Assembly: GCF_030283205.1 (NCBI RefSeq)
Contig: NZ_JASNWF010000001.1
Span: 558,001 to 622,000 of the forward strand
Origin: Actinomadura opuntiae
GTDB taxonomy: Bacteria; Actinomycetota; Actinomycetes; Streptosporangiales; Streptosporangiaceae
Direction of reading: 5' to 3'
Length of the DNA: 64,000 nt
How positions within the stretch are numbered: the stretch's first letter is position 1; every line of letters starts with the position of its first letter. Shown piece by piece: positions 34,804-42,908 of the stretch. A program made the position numbers and the translations under genes. The notes under the pieces are model-generated. The model worked only from the letters and a program-made list of their open reading frames with translations, did no database searches and had not been told where the DNA came from.

Positions 34804-35291
34804 GAGATCTCCACGTAGATCAGCGTCTCCTCGTTGGTGGCGAGCGGTTCGCCTTGCTGGTCGGTGTAGGCGGCGGTGGAGGTGACGATGAGCATCGCCT
34901 GTCCCCTGCCGTTGACCCGCTCGGTGATGTCGCTGATCCGCCAGGTGGCGGTGATGACGTCGTCCGGGCGGACCGGGCGATGGAACGTGTAGGAGTTGCC
35001 GCCGCGCACCAGCCGCGTGCCGAGGACGTCGAGGTCCCACATGTGCCCGGCGAACCCGTCGTCGCCGCGCGGCAGCCCGGTGTACTGGTTCGTCTCCATG
35101 ATGAGCGTCGGCGGGGCGATGACGCTGTCGTATCCGTGTTCGCGCGCGTAGGCGTCATCGGTGTAGAGCGGGTTGTCGTCGCCGACGGCCTGCGCGAAGT
35201 ACCGGATCGACGCGCGTCCGAGTTCCTCCGGCGCCGTGTAGGCGACCTCGCTCCCGATGAGCGCCCTCATCTCCTCGGTCAGCAGTTTCAT
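34800..35291 (-). CDS. MaoC-like hydratase, N-terminal-type (FAS1-like) subunit, 163 aa
   Basis: Hotdog-fold protein of the MaoC_dehydrat_N type (LIGSEVAYTAPEELGRASIR, FAQAVGDDNPLYTDDAYARE, APPTLIMETNQYTGLPRGDD, YTFHRPVRPDDVITATWRIS). It resembles the ChsH1/HadA-like half of heteromeric dehydratases and should pair with the 131-aa protein from the next gene. ATG start within the stop region of the RidA-fusion gene. Confidence 0.82.
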   Translation of the reverse strand: MKLLTEEMRALIGSEVAYTAPEELGRASIRYFAQAVGDDNPLYTDDAYAREHGYDSVIAPPTLIMETNQYTGLPRGDDGFAGHMWDLDVLGTRLVRGGNSYTFHRPVRPDDVITATWRISDITERVNGRGQAMLIVTSTAAYTDQQGEPLATNEETLIYVEIS

Positions 35292-36358
35292 GCGCTCTCC
35301 CCCGCCGGGGCCAGGACCGCCGTCGGAACGACCTCGATCATGAAGTCGGGGCGCAGCAGCGCCGAGCACACCACCGCGGACAGTGCCGGGGAGTCGCCGA
35401 AGTACCTGCGGCGGATCTCGGCGACCTCGTCGTAGCCGGCGACGGCGTCCGGGGTGAGGTACTCGACGAGCCGGACGACGCCGCCGTAGGGCGGCCGGTC
35501 ACCGAGGCCCGCCTCGCGGAGCGTCGCGGCAATGGAGGCGTAGACGTATTCGGCCTGGGCGTGCAGGTCGCCGTCGAAGATGCTCTTCTGGGTGGCGGGT
35601 TCGAGCGCCCCGAATCCCGACATGAACAGGGTGTCGCCCGCTGCGACGCCCGGCTTGTAGGTGAGCGTGTCGTACCGTTTCCAGCCGGGATTGACGGTCT
35701 TCAGCGTCGCGGTGGACGCGATCGCGTCCAGCGAGACCATCGCGCCCGGCACGACCGGCCGGTCGACGATGATGCCGGCGGCGCCGGGGAACACGCCGTC
35801 GGCGTTGCCCAGGAGCTCCTTGCGGACGCGGCCGCAGCGCGGGTACTCCGACCGGGTCGCGTTCGCCGTGTAGTCGGTCGTCTGGACGAGCGACCCGAGC
35901 CTGAGCCCAGCGGCTTTCAGCAGGTCGGCGGCCTGTTCGAGGCACTGCCGGTACTGGGAGCGGAAGTCGCCGCCGCGCGGGTGGATGCTCGGGAGGTAGA
36001 CGATGCCGCCGGCGACGCGAGCCGTGCCGCGGTGCATGTCGTCGGGCGCGGCCTCGATCAGCTCGCCGCCGCCGGGATACGCGGTCAGCTCGACGGCGAG
36101 GTCCTCCCCGCCGGGCAGTGCCTCCACCGCCACTGTCGCGACCGGCGCCCGGTGGCCGCCAAGCGCGTCCCGTCGCGCCGCCTCGACCTCGGCGTACGTC
36201 TCGAGCACGGCATCGGTCGCGTACTCCACGACTTGGACGACATCGCCCGGCCCCGCACCGGCACTCGCCAGCTCCGCGAAGGCCCGCTCGTAGGCGCCCC
36301 GAATCGTGCCGGCACAGGCGGACAGCCGTAGGGTCGCATTTCCTCCATTGCTGGTCAC
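35288..36358 (-). CDS. Fusion of three RidA-like domains, 356 aa
   Basis: RidA (YjgF/YER057c/UK114) domains are about 130 residues and usually stand alone. Here three follow one another. The first, about 1-95, is short at its front (AYERAFAELASAGAGPGDVV, YAEVEAARRDALGGHRAPVA). The second is about 108-220 (IVYLPSIHPRGGDFRSQYRQ, VQTTDYTAN) and the third about 228-350 (GDTLFMSGFGALEPAT, VVRLVEYLTPDA, DFMIEVVPTAVL). Typical RidA proteins hydrolyse reactive enamines/imines and bind the substrate carboxylate with a conserved Arg; I see that Arg best in the third domain (SALLRPDFMIEV). A fused trimer in a single chain is consistent with the normal homotrimer. GTG start. Confidence 0.75.
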   Translation of the reverse strand: MTSNGGNATLRLSACAGTIRGAYERAFAELASAGAGPGDVVQVVEYATDAVLETYAEVEAARRDALGGHRAPVATVAVEALPGGEDLAVELTAYPGGGELIEAAPDDMHRGTARVAGGIVYLPSIHPRGGDFRSQYRQCLEQAADLLKAAGLRLGSLVQTTDYTANATRSEYPRCGRVRKELLGNADGVFPGAAGIIVDRPVVPGAMVSLDAIASTATLKTVNPGWKRYDTLTYKPGVAAGDTLFMSGFGALEPATQKSIFDGDLHAQAEYVYASIAATLREAGLGDRPPYGGVVRLVEYLTPDAVAGYDEVAEIRRRYFGDSPALSAVVCSALLRPDFMIEVVPTAVLAPAGESA

Positions 36359-37686
36359 CGCGCCTCCAAGACCGCGAGCAGCGGACGGGTCGACGTGCGG
36401 TCGGGCAGGGCGAGGATCTCGGTCACGTGCCCGGGGTCGCCCAGGTTGGCGAGCGCCTTCTCCCGGACGGTCCGGTCGACGTCAGGATCGTCGGGACCGC
36501 CGCCGCTGCGCGGGACCTCGGCGCGGATCGCGCGGCCGTCGCGGGTGACGGCGCGGAGCCGTCCCGGCTGGTCGGCCGCCGCGCCGCCGAAGTCGACGAC
36601 CTCGGCGCCGACGCGCCCGGCGAGGTCGAGCACCTCGGGACGGTCGATCGCGTCGTAGGTCGCGGTGGTCACCGAGCCGTCGATCACCATGACAGCGACG
36701 CTCCACGGCAGGCTGAACTTGGCGTCGTAGGGCGTGCGGGGCCGTTCCTTGCCCGGCGCGCAGACGATGGGCGCGGCGTCCGGGTGCACCTCGGCGGTGA
36801 TGCTCTCGATCCCGGCGCCGTGCAGCCGGCGGGCGGCGTCGAGCTGGGCGTGCATGAGCTGGCAGGCGGGATACGGCTTGACGGTGATCCGGGTCAGCTC
36901 CCAGCGCTCGCCGAGCCCTTCCAGGACCGCCGCCGGTTCGACGCGGCGGCCGAGCAGCGCGCCGTACAGGCCGTGCTCCCCCTCGATCACGGTCTCGGGG
37001 CCGGTCGCGCCGTGGGCAGCGAGCGTCGCGGCGAGCATTCCCGCGCGGGCCGCGAAGCCGGGGTGCAGCTGCTTGGTGGACGCGCCGGTGTTGAGGAACT
37101 CCAGCAGCCCGCCGGCCTGGCTCCCGGCGATGCCGAGCGCGTGGACGGTCTCGTCCACGGTCAGCCTGCGCATCCGGGACGCGGTGAGCGCGGCGGCGAG
37201 CACCCCGCAGGCGGCGGTGGCGTGCAGGCCGCGGGCGTGGAAGCCGTGCGGAGCCGCGGCCCCGAGCCGGCAGATGGTCTCCAGCCCTGCCATGGCGCCG
37301 AGCAGGAGGTCGGGGCCGCCGAGCCCGAGCGCCTCCGCCTCGGCGAGCGCGACCGGGAGGACGGGCGCGGACGCGTGCACGAGCCCGCCCGCATGGGTGT
37401 CGTCGAAGTCGAGCGCGTGCGTCAGGACGCCGTTGGCGAACGCCGCCTCGGCCCTCGTCACGCGGCCTGCGCCGGTGGGCTGCCCGATGATGGTCGCCTC
37501 GGGACGTCCGCCGCCCATCTCGAGCGCGGTCAGGACGGCGGCGCCGGCGGCGCCCCGCCGGGCCGCGGCGACCGCGCAGCCGAGCCCGTCCAGGACGTGC
37601 CGGAGCGCAGTCCGCCCCACGGCGTCCGGAACGACCCCGAAGGTGAGCCCGAGCGCCCATTCCGCCAATGAGCGAGCCGCCGTCAT
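36355..37686 (-). CDS. MmgE/PrpD-family protein, 443 aa
   Basis: The family includes 2-methylcitrate dehydratase (PrpD) and cis-aconitate decarboxylase (itaconate-forming). Characteristic sequences are FANGVLTHALDFDDTHAGGL, LHATAACGVLAAALTASRMR, AGSQAGGLLEFLNTGASTKQ, LHPGFAARAGMLAATLAAHG and ITVKPYPACQLMHAQLDAAR. Together with a CaiB-type CoA transferase, MaoC hydratase and CitE-like lyase in the same operon it fits handling of a branched dicarboxylate such as itaconate or methylcitrate-like acids. That assignment is inferred. Confidence 0.85.
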   Translation of the reverse strand: MTAARSLAEWALGLTFGVVPDAVGRTALRHVLDGLGCAVAAARRGAAGAAVLTALEMGGGRPEATIIGQPTGAGRVTRAEAAFANGVLTHALDFDDTHAGGLVHASAPVLPVALAEAEALGLGGPDLLLGAMAGLETICRLGAAAPHGFHARGLHATAACGVLAAALTASRMRRLTVDETVHALGIAGSQAGGLLEFLNTGASTKQLHPGFAARAGMLAATLAAHGATGPETVIEGEHGLYGALLGRRVEPAAVLEGLGERWELTRITVKPYPACQLMHAQLDAARRLHGAGIESITAEVHPDAAPIVCAPGKERPRTPYDAKFSLPWSVAVMVIDGSVTTATYDAIDRPEVLDLAGRVGAEVVDFGGAAADQPGRLRAVTRDGRAIRAEVPRSGGGPDDPDVDRTVREKALANLGDPGHVTEILALPDRTSTRPLLAVLEAR

Positions 37687-38888
37687 GCGGGCACCGGCCC
37701 GAAGGCGCCGGCGGCGGCGAGTTCGGTGACGCGTTCCCCGGTATAGCCGAGGACTTCGGCGGTGACGTGGGCGAGGTCCTCGCCGATCCGCGGGGCGCGC
37801 CGGTAGGCGGGCGGCCGGTCGCCGGCCCGGACCGGCGAAGCGAGGTTCTTCACCGTCCCGTAGCGAGGGTGATCGGTCTCCACGACGAGGCCGCGGGCGG
37901 CGGTGTGCGGCTCGGTGAGCGCGGCGGCCACGTCGTTGATCGGCCCGCACGGGATCGACGCGGCGTACAGCGGCTCAAGCCATTCGGCGACCGTCCGCGT
38001 CAGGAACAGCGGTTCGAGCAGGTCGAGCAGGTCGCGGGCGTTGCGCTGCCGGTCGGCGAACGTCGCGAAGCGCGGGTCGCCGGCCAGGTCCGGACGGCCC
38101 AGGACGGTGGTGAGCCGACGCCAGAACTTCTCCTTCGCGCAGCCGACGACGAGCCAGCCGTCCTTGGCGCGGAAGTTCTGGAACGGCACCAGCGACGGGT
38201 GCGCGGAGTACCGGGTGCGGGACGGAGCGAACCCGGCGTTGAGGTGCCAGACGCCCGGATAGGTGAGCATCGAGATCGCCGTGTCGTACAGCGAGACGTC
38301 GCAGTCCATCCCGGCGCCGTCGCGGCGGGCGGCGTGCAGGGCGGCCAGCAGCGACAGCACGGCCACGTATCCGCCGCAGTAGTCGACGAGCGACAACCCG
38401 GACTTGGCGGGCGGCCCGTCCGGCTCACCGGTCAGGTCCATCCAGCCTGCGAGACCCTGCAGGATGTAGTCGTAGCCGGGCTCCTTCGAGCGCGGCCCGG
38501 TCATGCCGAAGCCGGTGAGCGAGCAGCACACGATTCGCGGGTTGAGGTGCTTGAGGTCGTCGTAGGTGATGTGCAGCTTGGCGGGCACGTCGCCGCGCAG
38601 GTTGGAGTAGACCGCGTCGGAGACCGCGACCAGTTCCTCGAACACCGTCCGGCCCGCCTCGGTGGACAGGTCGAGTGACACCGACCGCTTGTTGCGATTG
38701 AACGCCTCGTGGAACAGCGAGTCCTCACCCTCGGCGTACGGGGGGACGTAGCGGCCGACGTCGCCGCCGGTCCGGGGGTCCTCGATCTTGATGATCTCGG
38801 CGCCGAGGTCGGCCAGGTGCAGGGAGCCGAACGGGCCCGCGCCGTACTGCTCCAGCGAGACGATCCGCACGTCCTCCAGCGGCCTCAT
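37683..38888 (-). CDS. CaiB/BaiF (family III) CoA-transferase, 401 aa
   Basis: Moves CoA between carboxylic acids. The start MRPLEDVRIVSLEQYGAGPF, LADLGAEIIKIEDPRTGGDV, NRNKRSVSLDLSTEAG and VYSNLRGDVPAKLHITYDDL are typical. The catalytic Asp is probably in GYDYILQGLAGWMDLTG. Normal length. It should activate the pathway acid at the expense of another CoA ester, such as succinyl-CoA. ATGA overlaps with both neighbours. Confidence 0.92.
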   Translation of the reverse strand: MRPLEDVRIVSLEQYGAGPFGSLHLADLGAEIIKIEDPRTGGDVGRYVPPYAEGEDSLFHEAFNRNKRSVSLDLSTEAGRTVFEELVAVSDAVYSNLRGDVPAKLHITYDDLKHLNPRIVCCSLTGFGMTGPRSKEPGYDYILQGLAGWMDLTGEPDGPPAKSGLSLVDYCGGYVAVLSLLAALHAARRDGAGMDCDVSLYDTAISMLTYPGVWHLNAGFAPSRTRYSAHPSLVPFQNFRAKDGWLVVGCAKEKFWRRLTTVLGRPDLAGDPRFATFADRQRNARDLLDLLEPLFLTRTVAEWLEPLYAASIPCGPINDVAAALTEPHTAARGLVVETDHPRYGTVKNLASPVRAGDRPPAYRRAPRIGEDLAHVTAEVLGYTGERVTELAAAGAFGPVPA

Positions 38889-39868
38889 GCCAGCTCCTTG
38901 ATCAGGTCGATGATCCGGGCCTGCGCGGACCGGATCCGCGGGGGCGCGAGCCCGTGGGTGGGAGGCGTCAGCTTGATCGTGGTGGCGTGCCCGGCGTAGG
39001 CGGCGATGCGGTCGGCGACCTGCCCGGCGGTGCCGGTGAGGGTGAGCGCGTCGACCATCCGGTCGGGCACGGCGGCGGCGAGGTCGTCGGCACGGGCTCC
39101 GGCGCGGAACGCCGCGAGCACCCGCTCCTGCTCGCCGGCGAGGTCGTGGAAGGCGAAGAAGCCGGCGTAGGTGCGGACCGACGCGTAGAATCCGGCGACC
39201 CCCGCGGCGCGGCGGCGCGCCTCCGCCGGGTCGTCGTCGATCGAGCAGGCGGCCGACACGACGGCGTCCATGCCGGGGCGCAGCAGCGGCAGGGCGCGCT
39301 CGCGCAACCACGCGGGTGAGCACAGCTCGTGCGAGATCCAGCCGTCGGCGATCTCCCCGGCCAGCCTCCTCATCACCGGGCCCGTCCCGGCGAGGTAGAT
39401 GGGGAACGGGGTGGCGGGGAAGGGCCGCCGGTAGCCGCGCACCCGCAGGCTCGCCAGTTCCCCTTCGACGGTCATCGGCTCGCTGGACGCGGCGTGCGCG
39501 GCGAAGTGCCGGATGATCGCGACGGTCTCGCGGAGCCGCGCGGCGGGGCGCTCCCAGCGCACGCCGTGCCAGTCCTCGTTGAGCCGTTTCACGCCGCTGC
39601 CGAGGCCGAGGACGAACCGTCCGCCGGACAGTTCGGCGAGGTCGAGGGCCTCCAGTGCGGTGGTCATCGGGCTGCGGGTGAAGGCCAGCGCGATCGCCGT
39701 ACCGACCTGGGCGCGGCGGGTGCCGGCGGCGACCGCGGCGGCCGGGACGGTGGCGCTGCGGTGCAGTTCGGGAAGGCACACGGCCTCCGCGCCGGCGTCC
39801 TCGGCCGCCCGCGCGGCCTCGACCAGTTCGGCGAGGGTCTCACCCCACGGCCCGTAGGTGATCCTCAT
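38885..39868 (-). CDS. LLM-class F420-dependent oxidoreductase, 327 aa
   Basis: TIM-barrel flavin/F420 enzyme of the luciferase-like family (AEDAGAEAVCLPELHRSATV, VGTAIALAFTRSPMTTALEA, LSGGRFVLGLGSGVKRLNED, IYLAGTGPVMRRLAGEIADG). F420 is more likely than FMN because of the family branch and the actinomycete host, but this was not tested. Within the operon it could carry out a hydride transfer on a CoA-bound or free acid intermediate. Confidence 0.85.
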   Translation of the reverse strand: MRITYGPWGETLAELVEAARAAEDAGAEAVCLPELHRSATVPAAAVAAGTRRAQVGTAIALAFTRSPMTTALEALDLAELSGGRFVLGLGSGVKRLNEDWHGVRWERPAARLRETVAIIRHFAAHAASSEPMTVEGELASLRVRGYRRPFPATPFPIYLAGTGPVMRRLAGEIADGWISHELCSPAWLRERALPLLRPGMDAVVSAACSIDDDPAEARRRAAGVAGFYASVRTYAGFFAFHDLAGEQERVLAAFRAGARADDLAAAVPDRMVDALTLTGTAGQVADRIAAYAGHATTIKLTPPTHGLAPPRIRSAQARIIDLIKELA

Positions 39869-40383
39869 GCCGTCATCGGCCCGGTCTTGGCATCGGGGAA
39901 GTACTTCTTGTCGTTGGACGCGTCCCGCTTGTAGACCATGACGGTGCGCGTCCAGGAGACGACCTCGTCGCCGTCCTGGTTCAGGCCGCGGGTGTCGGCG
40001 GTGATGATGCCCGCGTAGGGCCGCGACCCCGACTCCCGCATGCCGGTGATCATCGACTCGGCGTAGAGGGTATCGCCGACGAACACCGGATGGGTGAGCC
40101 TGATGTCGGTCCAGCCGAGGTTCAGCAGCGCCGTCTGGCTGATGTCGATCACCGACAGGCCGAGGACGAGCGCAACCGTCAGGGCCGAGTTCACGATGAC
40201 CCTGCCCGCCGGGGAGCGGGCGGCGAAGTCGGCGTTGTAGTGGTTCTGGTTGGTGTTCAGCGTCAGCAGCGTGAACCAGGTGTTGTCGCTCTCGCCGATG
40301 GTGCGGCCGAACGGGTGCTGGAACACGTCGCCGACCGCGAAGTCCTCGTAGTACCGGCCGATGCGGGCTTCGTGGACAGTCAT
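39865..40383 (-). CDS. MaoC-family hydratase, mesaconyl/itaconyl-CoA hydratase-like, 172 aa
   Basis: First gene of the leftward operon, with AGGAGG about 7 bases before the ATG. The sequences GRYYEDFAVGDVFQHPFGRT, NTWFTLLTLNTNQNHYNADF, VNSALTVALVLGLSVIDISQ and DTRGLNQDGDEVVSWTRTVM strongly resemble the MaoC branch that hydrates mesaconyl-CoA or itaconyl-CoA (beta-methylmalyl-CoA dehydratase type). The catalytic Asp/His pair should lie in the NQNHYNADF region. Its product would be the substrate expected for a CitE-type lyase, present as the last gene of the operon. Confidence 0.87.
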   Translation of the reverse strand: MTVHEARIGRYYEDFAVGDVFQHPFGRTIGESDNTWFTLLTLNTNQNHYNADFAARSPAGRVIVNSALTVALVLGLSVIDISQTALLNLGWTDIRLTHPVFVGDTLYAESMITGMRESGSRPYAGIITADTRGLNQDGDEVVSWTRTVMVYKRDASNDKKYFPDAKTGPMTA

Positions 40384-40427
40384 CCGGCGCCTCCTCCGGT
40401 CGCCCCGTGCGGGGCTGCCCCGAAGTT

Positions 40428-40442
40428 AAAGGTCGGACTTTT
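40428..40442. promoter_or_regulatory. GntR operator copy 1 (promoter of the leftward operon)
   Basis: AAAGGTCGGACTTTT lies 45-59 bp upstream of the first operon gene. Its first 14 bases are identical to the site at 41266-41279, on the other side of the gntR gene. The shape is an imperfect palindrome (AAAG..CTTT around GTCGGA). Confidence 0.65.
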
Positions 40443-40488
40443 AGCCGTCAAGCCTTCGGCGGGGAACCGTTCGGCTCCGGCACCCGGA

Positions 40489-41256
40489 TCAGCTCCCTCC
40501 GGCCGGCCTCTCCCCAGCCGGACGGGTGCGGTCGATGGCGGTGTAGGTCTCGCGCAGGTTCTCCAGATGCGCCCGGCACGCCTCGCGCGCGCCCGCCTCG
40601 TCCCGCGCCTCGATCCGGGAGAGAATCTCCCGGTGGTCGCGGTCGACGCCGTGCCAAAACCGCGACGGCGCGTCCTCGCGCAGGAAACGCTCGTTGAGCA
40701 CGCGGAACACCGGCTGGGTGACGACCTCCAGAAACGGGTTGCCAGCCATCCCCAGCAGCACGGTGTGGAAGTGCCGGTTCGGCGCGAAGATCTCCGCCGG
40801 GTCGAGCCCGCCCGGGTCGAACAGCGAGCCGCGCAGCTCGGCCCGGCCCCGCTCGTCCCCCCGCGCGGCGGCCAGCCCGGCGGCCGGCACCTCCAGCATC
40901 TCCCTGATCTCCAGCAGCTGGTCGACCGTGACCCGGTCGTCCAGGGTGAGCAGGTTGAGGCTGGTCGCCAGGTACTCGGCGATCTGGTCGGGGCGCGGGT
41001 GCGCCACGAAGCTGCCGCCGGCGACACCGCGCGTGGTGGTGACGAGGTTCTGGCTGGCCAGCAACCGGAGCGCCTCCCGGACGGTGCCGCGGCTGACGCC
41101 GTGCTCGGCCGACAGGTCGGGCTCGACGGGCAGCCGGTCGCCGGGCCGGAACTCGCCGGCGAGGATGCGCTCGCGCAGACCGGCCGCGATCTCGGCGTAC
41201 GCCGGCATGGGAGCGGCCGGGCGCGCGGAGGGTTGCTCGGCGGACACGCACGGCAT
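40489..41256 (-). CDS. GntR/FadR-family regulator, 255 aa
   Basis: N-terminal GntR winged helix (PAYAEIAAGLRERILAGEFR, GDRLPVEPDLSAEHGVSRGT, VREALRLLASQNLVTTTRG) and C-terminal FCD ligand-binding domain (residues about 95-235). Metal-ligand His residues are visible in NRHFHTVLLGMAGN and DRDHREIL. FadR-type regulators commonly respond to organic acids or their CoA esters. Identical candidate operators lie on both sides of the gene, so it probably represses itself, the leftward CoA-pathway operon and perhaps the AMP-ligase unit. No good ribosome-binding site is visible before ATG 41256; a start slightly inside is possible. Confidence 0.87.
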   Translation of the reverse strand: MPCVSAEQPSARPAAPMPAYAEIAAGLRERILAGEFRPGDRLPVEPDLSAEHGVSRGTVREALRLLASQNLVTTTRGVAGGSFVAHPRPDQIAEYLATSLNLLTLDDRVTVDQLLEIREMLEVPAAGLAAARGDERGRAELRGSLFDPGGLDPAEIFAPNRHFHTVLLGMAGNPFLEVVTQPVFRVLNERFLREDAPSRFWHGVDRDHREILSRIEARDEAGAREACRAHLENLRETYTAIDRTRPAGERPAGGS

Positions 41257-41265
41257 CGTACCGGC

Positions 41266-41279
41266 AAAGGTCGGACTTT
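41266..41279. promoter_or_regulatory. GntR operator copy 2 (gntR promoter)
   Basis: AAAGGTCGGACTTT, identical over 14 bases to the copy at 40428. It lies 10 bp before the gntR start codon and about 100 bp before the divergent AMP-ligase gene. Confidence 0.65.
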
Positions 41280-41328
41280 CCCGGAGCCGGGCATTGACGC
41301 GCCGCGCGGGCACCGGGCAAGCTCTCGG

Positions 41329-41365
41329 GTATCCCACAACGAAACCTGGTTTCTGAATGCGGAAC
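41329..41365. promoter_or_regulatory. IclR-type site S1 before the AMP ligase
   Basis: The half-sites are GTATC-N7-GAAAC-N3-GTTTC-N7-GGAAC; the central GAAAC-CTG-GTTTC (41341-41353) is exact. It lies just upstream of the ligase GTG start. The same spacing recurs at S2-S7. Confidence 0.6.
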
Positions 41366-41379
41366 GCGGAGGTGGATCC

Positions 41380-42873
41380 GTGGCACTGCTCCCCGGCGGC
41401 GCCCCGCTCACGATGGCGGGCGGCGTGCGCGAGTTCGCCGCCTCCGCGCCGGACGCCATCGCCGTCGTCGACGGCGACCGCGCACTGACCTACCGGGCGC
41501 TGGACGAGCGCGCCAGCCGGCTCGCCCAGGCCCTGCTCGCGGGCGGGCTGCGCCCCGGCGACCACGTCGCCGTCCGGCTCGGCAACCGGCTGGAGTACCC
41601 CGAGGTCATCGCCGCCGCGGCCAAGGCGGGGCTGGTCCTCGTGCCCGTCGGGACCAGGCTCACCGACGCCGAGGAGTGCTTCGTCCTGGAGCACTCCGGC
41701 GCCCGCGCCCACATCTCCGACACCGAGCCGCCGGTCCCGGTCGAGGTCGTCCTCCGCATCGGCGGGACGGGCGCCGCCTCCTACGAGCAGGCGCTCGAAT
41801 CGGCGCGGTCCGCCGATCCGATGGCGCCCGTCGACGAGAACGCCCCCTGCTGCCTCTACTACACCTCCGGCACGACCGGCACGCCCAAGGGCGTCCTCAG
41901 CAGCCACCGCGCGCGGACCCTCCTGTGCTACCTGTCCGCCATGGAGTGGGGCCTCGGCGCCCGCCGCGTCAGCCTCGCCGTCGCGCCGATGTACCACGGC
42001 GCCGGAATGGTCTTCGGCTACGCGCCAGTCGTCACCGGCGGCACCGTGGTCATGCTCCCCGAATGGGACCCCGAGCGGATGCTCGCGCTCGCCGAACGGC
42101 ACCGCGCCCAGTCGGTGTTCCTCGTGCCGACCCACGCGCAGACGCTCCGCGCGTCCAGAGCGCTCAGCCGTTACGGCGGGTCCAGCCTCGACACCCTGTA
42201 CTTCAACGCCGCGCCCCTGCCGGCGGTCCTGAAGGACTGGGTCATGGACGCCTTCCCGCATGCCGGCGTGCACGAGCTGTACGGGTCCACCGAGGCCGGC
42301 ATCGTCAGCAACTGCCGGCCGTCCGACGCCGGCCGGGCCGGTTCCGTCGGCCTGCCCTGGTACATGACCGAGGTCCGGGTCGTGGACCCCGCCGGCGACC
42401 CGGTCGGGCCGGGCGAGCGCGGCGAGCTGTTCAGCCGCTCCCCCTTCCTGATGAACGGCTACCTGCGCGACGACGGCGCCACCGGCGGCTGCACGACCGA
42501 GGACGGCTTCCTCACCAGCGGCGACATCGTCGTCTGCGACGAGGACGGGTTCCTCTACGTGGTGGACCGCAAGAACGACATGATCATCTCTGGTGGCGTG
42601 AACATCGCGCCGCGCGAGGTCGAGGACGTCCTCGGCGCCTTTCCCGGCGTCGCCGACTGCGCGGTCGTCGGGCGGCCCGACGAACGGTGGGGCGAGCGCG
42701 TCACCGCGTTCGTCGTCGCCCGTCCTGGCGCGTCCGTCGACGCGGCGGCGCTGCAGGCGCACTGCCGCGAACGGCTGTCCGGCCCGAAGGTGCCCCGCAG
42801 CGTCGAATTCCTCCCCGATCTCCCCCGCAATGCCGCCGGCAAGGTGCTCAAGCGCGAGCTCCGCGACCGCTGA
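41380..42873 (+). CDS. AMP-forming acyl-CoA ligase, 497 aa
   Basis: ANL-superfamily enzyme that adenylates a carboxylic acid and loads it on CoA. The core motif is CCLYYTSGTTGTPKGVLSSH, then LYGSTEAGI, TSGDIVVCDEDGFLYVVDRK, IISGGVNIAPREVEDVL and the catalytic Lys of NAAGKVLKREL. The GTG start has GGAGGTGG upstream. It is the first gene of a rightward unit with the bicupin and hydrolase. Both a GntR and an IclR-type site lie in its promoter region. Substrate unknown; probably the entry acid of one of the two pathways in this window. Confidence 0.93.
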   Translation: MALLPGGAPLTMAGGVREFAASAPDAIAVVDGDRALTYRALDERASRLAQALLAGGLRPGDHVAVRLGNRLEYPEVIAAAAKAGLVLVPVGTRLTDAEECFVLEHSGARAHISDTEPPVPVEVVLRIGGTGAASYEQALESARSADPMAPVDENAPCCLYYTSGTTGTPKGVLSSHRARTLLCYLSAMEWGLGARRVSLAVAPMYHGAGMVFGYAPVVTGGTVVMLPEWDPERMLALAERHRAQSVFLVPTHAQTLRASRALSRYGGSSLDTLYFNAAPLPAVLKDWVMDAFPHAGVHELYGSTEAGIVSNCRPSDAGRAGSVGLPWYMTEVRVVDPAGDPVGPGERGELFSRSPFLMNGYLRDDGATGGCTTEDGFLTSGDIVVCDEDGFLYVVDRKNDMIISGGVNIAPREVEDVLGAFPGVADCAVVGRPDERWGERVTAFVVARPGASVDAAALQAHCRERLSGPKVPRSVEFLPDLPRNAAGKVLKRELRDR

Positions 42874-42908
42874 CCGCTCCCGCAACACTCCCCGGAAGAG
42901 GTGTCCTT

